Virus record (IMG/VR): IMGVR_UViG_3300035661_000293
Span: 1-26,240 of that record
From: a virus
Length of the DNA: 26,240 nucleotides
Reading direction: 5' to 3' (one strand)
Part shown: positions 1 to 7,309 of the stretch, piece by piece
Layout: every line of letters begins with the position of its first letter
Position numbering within the stretch: position 1 is the stretch's first letter
The notes under the pieces: generated by a model
What the model was told of the DNA's origin: nothing
Seen by the model: the letters and a program-made list of their open reading frames with translations, nothing else
Databases searched by the model: none
Program-made: the position numbers and the translations under genes

Positions 1-17
1 TGAGATTCCTTGAATAC

Positions 18-1619
18 TCATTGTTGCATTCCTCCAGTTATCTGAGATAGGTCAATACCCTGTAGTGCTTGCTGTGCCTGTGCTTGCATTTCGGGTGATT
101 CTAATGCAGTACTGGTAGCCTGTCCTGCCGCCTGAGCCATAGATGAACCCACTGCTCCAGCAGTTGTCTGCTGTGTAGCCATCTGTGATTGTTGCATCTG
201 CTGTTGCTGTTGCATTTTCTTAACTTCATCCTCGCTACGAACCCATTGACGGGCATCGAAACCTAGAGATGTAATTAGTTGAGATGCATAAGCATCCCAC
301 TTGAATGTAGCAATAGCATCTGGTGGTAAGTTTCTTACCATCTCTCCAAGCTGCATAAGTTTTTGTAAGTCTGAGTCTCTGCTCAGTGCTTGTAGTCCAG
401 TGATGATCTGTAGATCAAGTGTGCCATCATCAGTAAAGAATTGTTCCTCAAGACCTGGGTCAAGAAGACTTTCCTCTAGCATCTGAACAATGCATCTCTT
501 TACAATCGGCTCCATCAGTGTACGGGCAATAGAAGAGAATGCTCCTCCAAGTACCGTCTCAAGTTCAGAACCGATCATACGAACAGCTGTGGCTGTTACT
601 CTGTCTCCAGATGGGATAGCCTGACCAGTCATAAGGAATGCCTGACCAACCTCTCGTCTCATGTTTTCAACGGCAGCTGATGCTGCTTGAATCTGTGGAT
701 TCATTGTTGATGCTGGACTAATAGTAAATACATCCTGCTGTCTTGCGGATACGAAGGATCCATTTCTCATAAGAGCAATGTCATCTACTTCGGTTACACC
801 ACCAGGATCTATTGCAATCCAGAATGCACTAGCAGCAGCAAGACCTTCGATCTGTGCTTTGGTATATGCTTCTAGAGATCTAATATCTCCAATGATATCT
901 TCGCAGTGAGATCTACCATAGTTCTCACCAGGAATACTTAGCCATCTAAGAACTGCAAATGTTGGAACCAAATAGTATCCATCATTAATCAGTTCTCCAG
1001 CTGAGTCTTCCTTTCTATAGTACCACCTACCATCATCTTGTTTGATAAACTGACAGTAGAATGTTCTATATCCTTGTCGATACTCAATAGATGATTGATC
1101 ATATCTAATATCTTCTGGATCAATAGCCTCGTATTCAAGATGTATAATCTCAATTACTTCTCCCATTACATCTCTCTGTACTACGTATTGGTCAAGCCGA
1201 TAGTTAGTATAGAAAAACTTATCATCCATCATCATTAGAATATCTCCAGTGATGATTAGATTTTGTAATGCTTGATAGACAGATTCCCGTAAGTTAGTTG
1301 AGATTAACTTTCGGTAGACCTGATAAGACAATGTCTCAAGGTACTGATCTACTTCAAAGGGAGCTGATGATCCATCCTTCATTCCGAATCTAAAGAATGG
1401 TGCATCGTTCAATGGAATCAATGCGCTCAACATCCGCGAAGCAAGGGAGGTTACTCCTCTGCTACTGACGGATGAGTATGGTTGTGGTAAAGATCTACCC
1501 TCATCCCATGAGGATGGTGGTAGGATTGTCGGGATTGTAAGTGCTGAACAGAAACGCGATCTTTCTAATTTACTAGATCTATTTCCATCCAGTATGCGAA
1601 ACCGTTCTTGTAACATCAT
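18..1619 (-). CDS. Portal (head-tail connector) protein, T7 gp8-like
   Basis: The 533-aa product is a portal protein, which forms the ring at the capsid vertex through which DNA is packaged and ejected. The N-terminal quarter carries the T7-like portal signature: LPQPYSSVSSRGVTSLASRM followed by a LIPLNDAPFFRF segment. The length matches T7 gp8 (about 536 aa). The C-terminus is rich in Gln and Ala (runs of Q near residues 470-490), as is usual for this family. The start ATG overlaps the stop of the upstream 110-aa gene (ATGA), so translation is probably coupled. It is the last gene in the window; scaffold and capsid genes should follow beyond position 1. Confidence is high from conserved motifs, size and position. 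Confidence 0.93.
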   Translation of the reverse strand: MMLQERFRILDGNRSSKLERSRFCSALTIPTILPPSSWDEGRSLPQPYSSVSSRGVTSLASRMLSALIPLNDAPFFRFGMKDGSSAPFEVDQYLETLSYQVYRKLISTNLRESVYQALQNLIITGDILMMMDDKFFYTNYRLDQYVVQRDVMGEVIEIIHLEYEAIDPEDIRYDQSSIEYRQGYRTFYCQFIKQDDGRWYYRKEDSAGELINDGYYLVPTFAVLRWLSIPGENYGRSHCEDIIGDIRSLEAYTKAQIEGLAAASAFWIAIDPGGVTEVDDIALMRNGSFVSARQQDVFTISPASTMNPQIQAASAAVENMRREVGQAFLMTGQAIPSGDRVTATAVRMIGSELETVLGGAFSSIARTLMEPIVKRCIVQMLEESLLDPGLEEQFFTDDGTLDLQIITGLQALSRDSDLQKLMQLGEMVRNLPPDAIATFKWDAYASQLITSLGFDARQWVRSEDEVKKMQQQQQMQQSQMATQQTTAGAVGSSMAQAAGQATSTALESPEMQAQAQQALQGIDLSQITGGMQQ

Positions 1620-1948
1620 AGTGGCTTCTCACTCTTGTTTACCACACCCTTACCGAGCGCAGTATAGAATGATACCTTTGACAATGATGCCTTCTTATCC
1701 TTTTTGTTTGCATCTGATTCATCAATCACGGCTTGTTCAGCCTTGTTGATACCAGCAATTCTCTGTGCTTCTTCTTGAGCAAGTCTTTCTTGCTCTAGCT
1801 TATCACGTTCTTCTCTCTGCTTCTCTTCATCAAGAGCACGTGCTCTTCGTCTTTCTTCTTGTTCATCTTGGAATCGACGCTCGTCTGCAAGTAGTTTAGC
1901 TTGTTCAGCTGCAGTCATTCCTCCGCTAATTTTTGGCGATCCGCCCAT
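1616..1948 (-). CDS. Small charged coiled-coil protein next to the portal gene
   Basis: This 110-aa protein begins MGGSPKISGG, and residues 12-80 are dominated by Glu, Arg, Gln and Lys in a pattern expected for one long helix or coiled coil (for example DEQEERRRARALDEEKQREE). I do not recognise a catalytic motif. A short, highly charged gene just before the portal is common in T7-like phages and is usually annotated as hypothetical or virion-associated. A good ribosome-binding site (TAAGGAA) lies 6 nt before the ATG, inside the end of the preceding 249-aa gene. A structural or assembly role is inferred from position only. Confidence 0.8.
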   Translation of the reverse strand: MGGSPKISGGMTAAEQAKLLADERRFQDEQEERRRARALDEEKQREERDKLEQERLAQEEAQRIAGINKAEQAVIDESDANKKDKKASLSKVSFYTALGKGVVNKSEKPL

Positions 1949-1957
1949 GTTAATTCC

Positions 1958-2707
1958 TTATAGTGGTTTTTCAATATATGTAGCCCCACGATAGGAGAGG
2001 CTTTGTGCATCTGAAAGAGCTTGCTGTTTATCAGCAATGAATTTCTTTTTAGCTTCTTCATTCTTTACAACTAGCATTGCCTGTTCGGTATCAAATTGTT
2101 TTTGATATGATTCAGCTGCACTTGTATTACTGGAATGAATTTGTTGATTAAATAAGAACTGATCTCCTTCTTGACCAAGAAGAAACTTGTTTCCTCGTTT
2201 ACTTGTATCAAGTTTAATAATCTGTTCCATAGATAATCTTTCTCCAGTTTTTCTATCAAACATTCTATTATACGAAACAGTTTTATCATTAAAGAATTGA
2301 CTGTTTGGGTTGTAAGCAGATACATATGAACCAGTTGGTTCATATCTTCTTAAACTTGAATCTGCTCGTAGATCAGATAACTTGGTTTCATTACTAGTTA
2401 CCTTTTGATATCTTTCCCACTCCTGTCCTCCACGCATTCTAAGATAGTCAGGATTTTTTCCTTGAAAACCAGCTAATGCTTTGGCTTTCCATCCACTAAG
2501 ATAAGCATCTTCTGCTCTTTTAAATCTATCTTCCCAGATATCATTCCACTTATTAAACTCTCCAGCCGAAGCCGTAGATCTATTTCTATAATCTGCTGCT
2601 GTATCTCTATAAAACTTACCAAGATTTGATAGCTCTTCTGGTTTGTAGTTGGTGTCTCTCATCTTGGCAATGGATCTATAATAATCAGCTGATGATTGAT
2701 TAGCCAT
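1958..2707 (-). CDS. Hypothetical protein, probably structural or virion-associated (249 aa)
   Basis: This 249-aa hydrophilic protein is rich in Tyr, Asn, Gln, Lys and Ser and has no membrane segment or signal peptide. Its first 75 residues (MANQSSADYYRSIAKMRDTN onward) look helical with many aromatics, and the last 50 are again Lys/Gln/Glu helical. I recognise no family. It lies between the RNR gene and the portal, where T7-like phages put small virion or assembly genes, so a late structural role is plausible but unproven. The start overlaps the end of the 65-aa gene by 8 nt. The ribosome-binding region (AAGGGATAATAACAATGG) is a variant of the module found before the helicase gene and the 120-aa gene. 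Confidence 0.8.
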   Translation of the reverse strand: MANQSSADYYRSIAKMRDTNYKPEELSNLGKFYRDTAADYRNRSTASAGEFNKWNDIWEDRFKRAEDAYLSGWKAKALAGFQGKNPDYLRMRGGQEWERYQKVTSNETKLSDLRADSSLRRYEPTGSYVSAYNPNSQFFNDKTVSYNRMFDRKTGERLSMEQIIKLDTSKRGNKFLLGQEGDQFLFNQQIHSSNTSAAESYQKQFDTEQAMLVVKNEEAKKKFIADKQQALSDAQSLSYRGATYIEKPL

Positions 2708-2897
2708 TGTTATTATCCCTTTCCTGTAGTCTTACGATTACTTCAAGTTTACCAATGAAGTCCAGCTTTCCAGAAGTGTACGCTATATTTCTAGCCAGTA
2801 GTTCACTGGATTGATTTTGGTCGTAACTTGGTAGCTGAACCCATTCCTTCATTATCTTGATCCAGTCTGGATCTAGATACGGATACTTTGAGTTCAT
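2700..2897 (-). CDS. Hypothetical protein (65 aa), overlapping its upstream neighbour
   Basis: This small soluble protein begins MNSKYPYLDPDWIKIMKEWV, with several Trp and Tyr residues in the first 25 and a helical second half. I recognise no family. Its first 95 nt overlap, in another frame, the 3' end of the 73-aa gene, which is far more than the 4-14 nt overlaps usual in this genome. A purine-rich AAAGAGAATTAA stretch precedes the ATG as a plausible binding site. Both reading frames look protein-like, so either this is a true long overlap or the upstream gene really ends earlier. Confidence 0.6.
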   Translation of the reverse strand: MNSKYPYLDPDWIKIMKEWVQLPSYDQNQSSELLARNIAYTSGKLDFIGKLEVIVRLQERDNNNG

Positions 2898-3024
2898 TTA
2901 ATTCTCTTTCTAATCCTGTGATGTATGTTGCTAGTTGCCTAGCTAGTCTACCAAACTCTGGTCCCGTTAAAGGAAGACCGTTATCTAGTTTGACTTGTAG
3001 TGTTTCTTCGATTATATTTTTCAT
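2803..3024 (-). CDS. Hypothetical protein (73 aa), coupled to RNR
   Basis: The start codon overlaps the RNR stop (ATGA). The first 45 residues (MKNIIEETLQVKLDNGLPLT, then an ARQLATYITGLERELNEL-type helix) look like a real small helical or coiled-coil protein. The last 30 residues (SRSRLDQDNEGMGS region) are low-complexity and overlap the next gene by 95 nt. I recognise no family. The N-terminal part is well supported by the coupled start; the C-terminal extension is less certain. Confidence 0.62.
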   Translation of the reverse strand: MKNIIEETLQVKLDNGLPLTGPEFGRLARQLATYITGLERELNELKVSVSRSRLDQDNEGMGSATKLRPKSIQ

Positions 3025-4901
3025 ATGATTGAACAGCCTCCAGCTGAACAGGCTGGCTCATGAGCAGCCTTGGTTGTGTCTTCTGTTTCGTAGTTACTAA
3101 GCACACTAAAGTCAACCGCAATATTTGGAAATGCATTATATTGTTCTTCAGTTATTTCCTCAAAGGGTGCTTGTTGATATGTGTGTTCAGACTTTGGAAG
3201 GAATGAGACACCAGAGATGCTATCGAACTGCTCATATACTGTAGCCCCTAGTCTTAGGAACTCACTGTCTGTGTAGTTAATAGTTACTGATGGCTTGTGT
3301 TCACAATAGTAATCAGCATAGATTCTCCACAGAATTAGATGCGTCTCTGCATCTAGATCCTGCGTTGTTCTTGCTCCTCTTGGAGCAGACATTGCAAAGG
3401 AGAACACGGCAGTTGATGTTGGATTGAGAACACAATCCTCACATGCTACTCCTTGATCCTTCATCAACTCATATAATGGATCCTTCTTATCAATACGAAC
3501 TCGTCTGATATAGAATGGAGCATACTGTGGATGTAGACCTGATGAACAACCAGCTAAACAAGATGTCGTACCTTCAGGCTTGACACATGTAATTGATTTC
3601 GATGGTTCTGTATCTAGCTTCATTGCCCACTCAACATTTACTGTCTGGGATACATCTCTAATATCTTCTAAGAATTTAATTAAATCGTATGGAGATGTTC
3701 TTCCACAGGTAAATGCGTTGTCAAAGATACCAGTCATCGACACACCTAGTAATCTTTCCTCTTCACAATTCTCTTTCCATTCCTTTCGTAGGTATGGAAA
3801 GTATGTGAACTTAGATTGAACTGTACCAATGATAGTAGCCATCTCAATCTTACGTCTAATGTCCATCTTGGAATCGTGTTCCTTGATAACAATAGTAGAT
3901 AGGTTACAAAACTCCATCGGTCTGAGAATAATCTCAGAGCATGGGTTAGTTCCTAGATGACAGTTATCTGGTACTGCTCTACCAACTCTTGAGCATACAG
4001 TCTGTAGTGCTTCTCTGTTTAAGATACCGCGCTCACCGCTGAATGAGTTATACAATGATGTCCACTCCTGTAGGAATCTACCTAGGGTTGGCTTGGTTGT
4101 ATATACCGCAGAGTTATTAGCAAGTGATCGGTAGCTGTGAGATTCCCACCAGTTACCAGACTTGCAGTGTGTCATCTCTTGATCGTCTAGATCAGACAGT
4201 GAGATCATTGCTGATCTACGTACTCCACCTACGATGACAGACTGTGCAATGACACAGCAGATGTCGTGACACTCTAGGGAACTTAGTCTACGACCACGTG
4301 CCTTGATAAATGTACCGACAATAAACTTAAAGACAGCCTCTAGTGGAGCTGGACCAGAAGCCCGTCCACCGAATGTCTTTAGTCTTGCTCCTGATGGTCT
4401 TACCAATGACATGTCCCATGTTGGGTGGATGCCATTGTATAGATACGTCAGAAGATTCTTAAGTGAATCGCACCAACCCTCGCGGCTATCTGGTACAGTG
4501 ATTACAATAGAACTGTCTCTTGTAATAGTAGATGGAATCTGCTGTAGTTTTTCTACGCATCGTCTCTCTACGCTGTAACCAACACCAGTACCACACATAA
4601 GGATGTATTGTAACTCAGCAAACGCCGTGATACAATCCATCTCCATGTAGGCACAGTTGTACAGTGCGGTGTGATCTCTATCCAATGCAGGACCAGCCGT
4701 CATCAATGCTCTCATACTTGGGAATACTTCCCTGTTGATGACAGCTCTCTTGATATCTGATCTGTCTAATAGCTTTGGTTCCTTGGTGGTAAAGTAATTC
4801 CACCAACGGTCTACTGTTTCTTCCCATGTCTCTCGTCTACCCTGTGATTCAATCCACCTTGAATATCTACTAAGGGCAATAAAGTTCTCAAATGTATTCA
4901 T
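3021..4901 (-). CDS. nrdJ: Ribonucleotide reductase, class II (adenosylcobalamin-dependent), NrdJ-type
   Basis: The 626-aa enzyme would reduce ribonucleotides to deoxyribonucleotides using adenosylcobalamin to make the active-site thiyl radical. Visible signatures are the N-terminal redox Cys (LYNCAYMEMD, about residue 83), the finger-loop motif NPCSEIILRPMEFCNLS near residues 318-334 with the radical Cys and catalytic Glu (C-x-E), and the C-terminal redox pair in PACSAGGCSII. No class I small subunit or class III activase gene is present, which fits a single-chain class II enzyme like those of many marine phages. The B12 cofactor would have to come from the host. A GGAT site lies just before the ATG; the dUTPase gene ends one base upstream. 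The neighbouring dUTPase supports a dNTP-supply role. Confidence 0.92.
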   Translation of the reverse strand: MNTFENFIALSRYSRWIESQGRRETWEETVDRWWNYFTTKEPKLLDRSDIKRAVINREVFPSMRALMTAGPALDRDHTALYNCAYMEMDCITAFAELQYILMCGTGVGYSVERRCVEKLQQIPSTITRDSSIVITVPDSREGWCDSLKNLLTYLYNGIHPTWDMSLVRPSGARLKTFGGRASGPAPLEAVFKFIVGTFIKARGRRLSSLECHDICCVIAQSVIVGGVRRSAMISLSDLDDQEMTHCKSGNWWESHSYRSLANNSAVYTTKPTLGRFLQEWTSLYNSFSGERGILNREALQTVCSRVGRAVPDNCHLGTNPCSEIILRPMEFCNLSTIVIKEHDSKMDIRRKIEMATIIGTVQSKFTYFPYLRKEWKENCEEERLLGVSMTGIFDNAFTCGRTSPYDLIKFLEDIRDVSQTVNVEWAMKLDTEPSKSITCVKPEGTTSCLAGCSSGLHPQYAPFYIRRVRIDKKDPLYELMKDQGVACEDCVLNPTSTAVFSFAMSAPRGARTTQDLDAETHLILWRIYADYYCEHKPSVTINYTDSEFLRLGATVYEQFDSISGVSFLPKSEHTYQQAPFEEITEEQYNAFPNIAVDFSVLSNYETEDTTKAAHEPACSAGGCSII

Positions 4902-4902
4902 G

Positions 4903-5418
4903 TTATCCTAAACCTGTTGATCCAAAGCCACCAGTATTTCTATAGGTATTACTTAGTTCATCAACCACAACGAATGACGGATTTATAAAAGGCATAATCA
5001 TCAACTGAGCAATTCTATCTCCGTCTTCAATAATGAATATCTCGTTTCCGTCGTTCCTTAGTAAGACACAGATGTCTCCTCTATAGTCAGAGTCAATAAG
5101 ACCTGGACTATTTGGAATAGTAATGCCCTTCTTATAGGCAAGACCAGAACGGGGCATGATGAATGCACACACTTCTTCGGCTAACTCTAGTGACAGCCCA
5201 GTAGATACTAGGACCGTCTCGTTTGGATTGACCACAATGGGGTTAATCAGGTCAGCTCTTAGGTCAAACCCAGCTGATCCCTTAGTAGCCTTCTTGGGTA
5301 CTCCATGCTTTCCAGTACGGATCTTAACCATATTGGGAAAGTCATATTGAAATGAGTTGGCAACCAAGTTAACTGGATTAGCTACTGTCATTGTGTCAAC
5401 TTTATATTCGTTCTTCAT
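4903..5418 (-). CDS. dut: dUTPase (deoxyuridine 5'-triphosphate nucleotidohydrolase)
   Basis: The trimeric dUTPase hydrolyses dUTP to dUMP and pyrophosphate, keeping uracil out of DNA and supplying dUMP for thymidylate synthesis. All five family motifs are visible: GSAGFDLRAD, PRSGLAYKKG, GLIDSDYRGDI, DRIAQLMI and a C-terminal TGGFGSTG. I chose the ATG at 5418 because AGAGGA lies about 6 nt upstream. An ATG at 5457 that overlaps the exonuclease stop (ATGA) is the alternative. The 13 extra residues it would add (MTSSRRRNIEEQN) are coded by a 28-nt element also found upstream of the RNA polymerase gene, which argues that this stretch is regulatory. About 40 residues precede the conserved domain from the longer start. 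Confidence 0.93.
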   Translation of the reverse strand: MKNEYKVDTMTVANPVNLVANSFQYDFPNMVKIRTGKHGVPKKATKGSAGFDLRADLINPIVVNPNETVLVSTGLSLELAEEVCAFIMPRSGLAYKKGITIPNSPGLIDSDYRGDICVLLRNDGNEIFIIEDGDRIAQLMIMPFINPSFVVVDELSNTYRNTGGFGSTGLG

Positions 5419-5429
5419 ATTTTGTTCCT

Positions 5430-5457
5430 CTATGTTACGTCTCCTACTACTCGTCAT
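5430..5457 (-). promoter_or_regulatory. Copy 1 of a 28-nt duplicated element, candidate phage promoter or processing site
   Basis: Read on the minus strand, the core is AGGAGACGTAAC preceded by ATGACGAG. It matches the second copy at 19097-19124 at 24 of 28 positions, and all four differences are transitions. It starts at the exonuclease stop and lies just before the likely dUTPase start. The two copies are read in different frames, so protein conservation cannot explain the match. A promoter for the phage RNA polymerase is one reading and an RNA processing site another. Confidence 0.5.
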
Positions 5458-6161
5458 GGTTCCCAGGGTAGGGAATACTCCCCGTCCCGTAGGATTCTGA
5501 CGGCTCTTGCCATAGCCAAGGCATCCTCGTAGGTATAGGATTGTCCTTCCTTGTTCTTCCTGCGTTCGTACAGGGACAGGACTAGGGGCGTATGGTTGCG
5601 CTTAGAGGTGCTGTTCAACAGATCCTCTGCTTTCTTTGGACCCATCTTCCAGATACCACCGATATTATCGGTACTATCTCCAGTGATCCACTGTCTGTGG
5701 AACCACCAGTTGGCTGTGTCCACATCGGTATACTGTACTTCTCCTGCCTCATCTGTTGCTGTTATGCGTGGATAGAAGGAGTATCCAGGGATCTGCTTGA
5801 GATCCTTGTCAATAGTTACACCAATCATTCTTAAAGCTGATTGTTCTATACCGATTATATCGTCTGCCTCAAGCCGTGGAATTACCATGATCTTACACTT
5901 ATCCCTAAGTATTTCAAAGGCAAGTGGTAGGTTATCTGGGCTTGGTTTGTCACTACGATTAAGCTTATACTGCTTATAGTAATCTCTTCTGAAGTTATCA
6001 TCACGTCTACAAGACAGAGCTACACATATATCAGTACATAAAGGTGGAGTCCATCGCTTTAGGTCATCATCAATTCTTGACTCTAACCAATCACTACCCT
6101 CACTGTCAGCCCAGAAAGCTGCACGATATGCCAGAATATCTCCGTCTAGTATTGCTCTCAT
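5454..6161 (-). CDS. 5'-3' exonuclease, T7 gp6-like (FEN/H3TH family)
   Basis: The 235-aa protein matches the FEN-type 5'-3' exonuclease family used by T7-like phages to degrade host DNA and remove RNA primers. The acidic metal-binding residues are visible in LDGDILAYRAAF (start), RLEADDIIGIE (about residues 96-105) and TIDKDLKQIPG (about 116-126). The pair ITGDSTDNIGG and MGPKKAEDLL forms the H3TH DNA-binding region (about 158-185). It is followed by dUTPase and RNR, and its nucleotide products could be recycled by them. The start overlaps the 56-aa gene by 4 nt (ATGA). Confidence in the family is high. Confidence 0.9.
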   Translation of the reverse strand: MRAILDGDILAYRAAFWADSEGSDWLESRIDDDLKRWTPPLCTDICVALSCRRDDNFRRDYYKQYKLNRSDKPSPDNLPLAFEILRDKCKIMVIPRLEADDIIGIEQSALRMIGVTIDKDLKQIPGYSFYPRITATDEAGEVQYTDVDTANWWFHRQWITGDSTDNIGGIWKMGPKKAEDLLNSTSKRNHTPLVLSLYERRKNKEGQSYTYEDALAMARAVRILRDGEYSLPWEP

Positions 6162-6328
6162 CGGGTGCTCTCCATAAGATACCAGTATCCTTGTACCTTA
6201 TATAGTTTATATTGAACTGTCTTGTTTTCGGTTACATCAAGAGTAACATAACGATACTTTTGATCTACATTAATTTCTTGTCCCTTGAGTGGTCCATCTA
6301 GAACCGTTGCAATTTTACCACCAACCAT
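6158..6328 (-). CDS. Small hypothetical protein (56 aa)
   Basis: This 56-codon frame begins MVGGKIATVLDGPLKGQEIN and ends with YWYLMESTR. It overlaps the end of the 120-aa gene by 14 nt and shares ATGA with the exonuclease start. The composition (alternating beta-type residues, a Tyr-rich centre, a GPLKGQ turn) looks like a small beta-barrel domain, but I recognise no family. Without it there would be a 150-nt gap in an otherwise gapless operon. Confidence 0.65.
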   Translation of the reverse strand: MVGGKIATVLDGPLKGQEINVDQKYRYVTLDVTENKTVQYKLYKVQGYWYLMESTR

Positions 6329-6677
6329 GTAGATAACATCCTTTATCTGCTGCTACTCTGAACCATTTACCAAGCAGTCTTAGTTCCTTGGTGTTAATAT
6401 TTCCTCGAAATAGATCTGAACGTTTCAGTGGATCTTCAAGATAGTTTTCAATTGAACTTGCTATCTTATGTACTGCTTCATTAGATAATGATTCAGTGTA
6501 CAATGAGATACCGCTAAGGTCTTCAACAATCTTTGCATATACTTTGCCACGTATCCATGCTAGATTTTCACTAACAACCCCACGACAAAGTTCTTCAGTA
6601 CCCGCAAACCATTCATTGTCCGCATCAATATGTTCACCATCAGCAAACTCCTTATAAGCTATTGTATCAAGTCCCAT
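6315..6677 (-). CDS. Conserved-type hypothetical phage protein (120 aa, MGLDT start)
   Basis: This 120-aa acidic protein begins MGLDTIAYKEFADGEHID and ends KGCYLHGWW. Phage proteins of unknown function with a MGLD start are common, so I regard this as a member of that loose group, without a known activity. There is no transmembrane segment. It is preceded by the module AAGGAGAATAACAATGG, identical to that before the primase-helicase gene. It lies between small genes and the exonuclease; no role can be assigned. Confidence 0.75.
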   Translation of the reverse strand: MGLDTIAYKEFADGEHIDADNEWFAGTEELCRGVVSENLAWIRGKVYAKIVEDLSGISLYTESLSNEAVHKIASSIENYLEDPLKRSDLFRGNINTKELRLLGKWFRVAADKGCYLHGWW

Positions 6678-6693
6678 TGTTATTCTCCTTAAG
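6674..6693 (-). promoter_or_regulatory. Repeated ribosome-binding module, copy A
   Basis: The 20-nt stretch reading CTTAAGGAGAATAACAATGG on the minus strand is identical to that at 12086-12105. It contains a strong Shine-Dalgarno core (AAGGAG), an A-rich spacer and the start codon of the 120-aa gene. A third, diverged version precedes the 249-aa gene near 2705. Confidence 0.7.
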
Positions 6694-6883
6694 TTTCAAT
6701 CCATCTATCAAAATCGTATTCATCATCTTGACGGTGGATAATAGGAAATCCTGTTGATCTAAGATCTCTAATGTTAACACCGTCAAGAACCAAAGCACGT
6801 AACTGATTGTCTGATATAGTATGAACCTCTGCTGTTTGCAGCGGTCCCCACGATCCATCCTCTAGTACAACGATGCGTACCAT
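6689..6883 (-). CDS. Small hypothetical protein (64 aa)
   Basis: This 64-aa protein begins MVRIVVLEDGSWGPLQTAEV and ends DDEYDFDRWIET. The start overlaps the stop of the preceding membrane-protein gene (TAATG), which supports it being translated. The alternation of hydrophobic and charged residues suggests a small mixed alpha/beta domain; I recognise no family. It belongs to a run of four small genes between the dNMP kinase and exonuclease genes. Confidence 0.72.
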   Translation of the reverse strand: MVRIVVLEDGSWGPLQTAEVHTISDNQLRALVLDGVNIRDLRSTGFPIIHRQDDEYDFDRWIET

Positions 6884-7062
6884 TATGGTGTCTCCTTTGT
6901 AATCTTCTTTGCAATGTTGCTAAGGGTAATTAGAAATCCTTGAATCCCAACTGAAGTTAACGGAGATAATCCACAGTATCTGTTTAAAAATACAAACACA
7001 CCTATATGAATTGCCACACCCATGCAAACAGCAAGGGTATAATACAATATTATTTTGATCAT
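6883..7062 (-). CDS. Small membrane protein with two predicted TM segments (59 aa)
   Basis: I chose the ATG at 7062, which overlaps the previous stop (ATGA) and follows CAAGGAAACACC. The resulting 59-aa protein has a hydrophobic segment at about residues 3-23 (IILYYTLAVCMGVAIHIGVF) and a weaker one around 34-48, ending in the basic tail AKKITKETP. This hairpin-like topology fits an inner-membrane protein, possibly holin-like or a lysis accessory, but size and hydrophobicity are the only evidence. The longer 91-codon frame adds a Cys/Arg-rich stretch that is the preceding gene read in another frame. Confidence 0.68.
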   Translation of the reverse strand: MIKIILYYTLAVCMGVAIHIGVFVFLNRYCGLSPLTSVGIQGFLITLSNIAKKITKETP

Positions 7063-7307
7063 GGTGTTTCCTTGAAGCAGTCCCATTCCCGATCTTTTGC
7101 ACATTCGCTCTCTTCTCCAACATGATAAAATCTTGAGTACAGAACCTGCAATACGCAAATTTCTCGTCGCGCTTCGTCGCGATCTTTGCGCAACTGTTCG
7201 GTATCTCCTAACAGTTGGCGAATCCTCGCGTCCATCTCAGTCGCATTAGTCCGCCTATCCCGCAGTTCTTCCATTAGATCTTGATAAACGTAATCGTTCA
7301 TATCCAT
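7059..7307 (-). CDS. Coiled-coil hypothetical protein (82 aa), lysis-accessory candidate
   Basis: This 82-aa protein begins MDMNDYVYQDLMEELRDRRT. Residues 10-55 are strongly charged with heptad-like Leu/Ile spacing (RIRQLLGDTEQLRKDRDE), so a coiled coil is likely. The C-terminal third is Cys- and Trp-containing. There is no signal peptide or membrane segment. It sits directly before a small membrane protein gene with an ATGA overlap, which might suggest a lysis-accessory pair, but that is speculation. It starts 2 nt after the dNMP kinase stop. Confidence 0.68.
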   Translation of the reverse strand: MDMNDYVYQDLMEELRDRRTNATEMDARIRQLLGDTEQLRKDRDEARREICVLQVLYSRFYHVGEESECAKDREWDCFKETP

Positions 7308-7309
7308 TA

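Noticed and set aside
1-12. A 12-nt sequence at the left edge (TGAGATTCCTTG) repeated in inverse orientation at 26169-26180, as if an inverted terminal repeat
   Set aside because: The match is short and not at the very right edge, and T7-like phages have direct, not inverted, terminal repeats. The window may not be a complete genome, so chance is the simpler reading.
1616-1978. Shared C-terminal residues EKPL in the 110-aa and 249-aa proteins, and a CACTATA string resembling part of the T7 promoter
   Set aside because: The similarity is four residues and the flanks do not match; the rest of a T7-type promoter consensus is absent.
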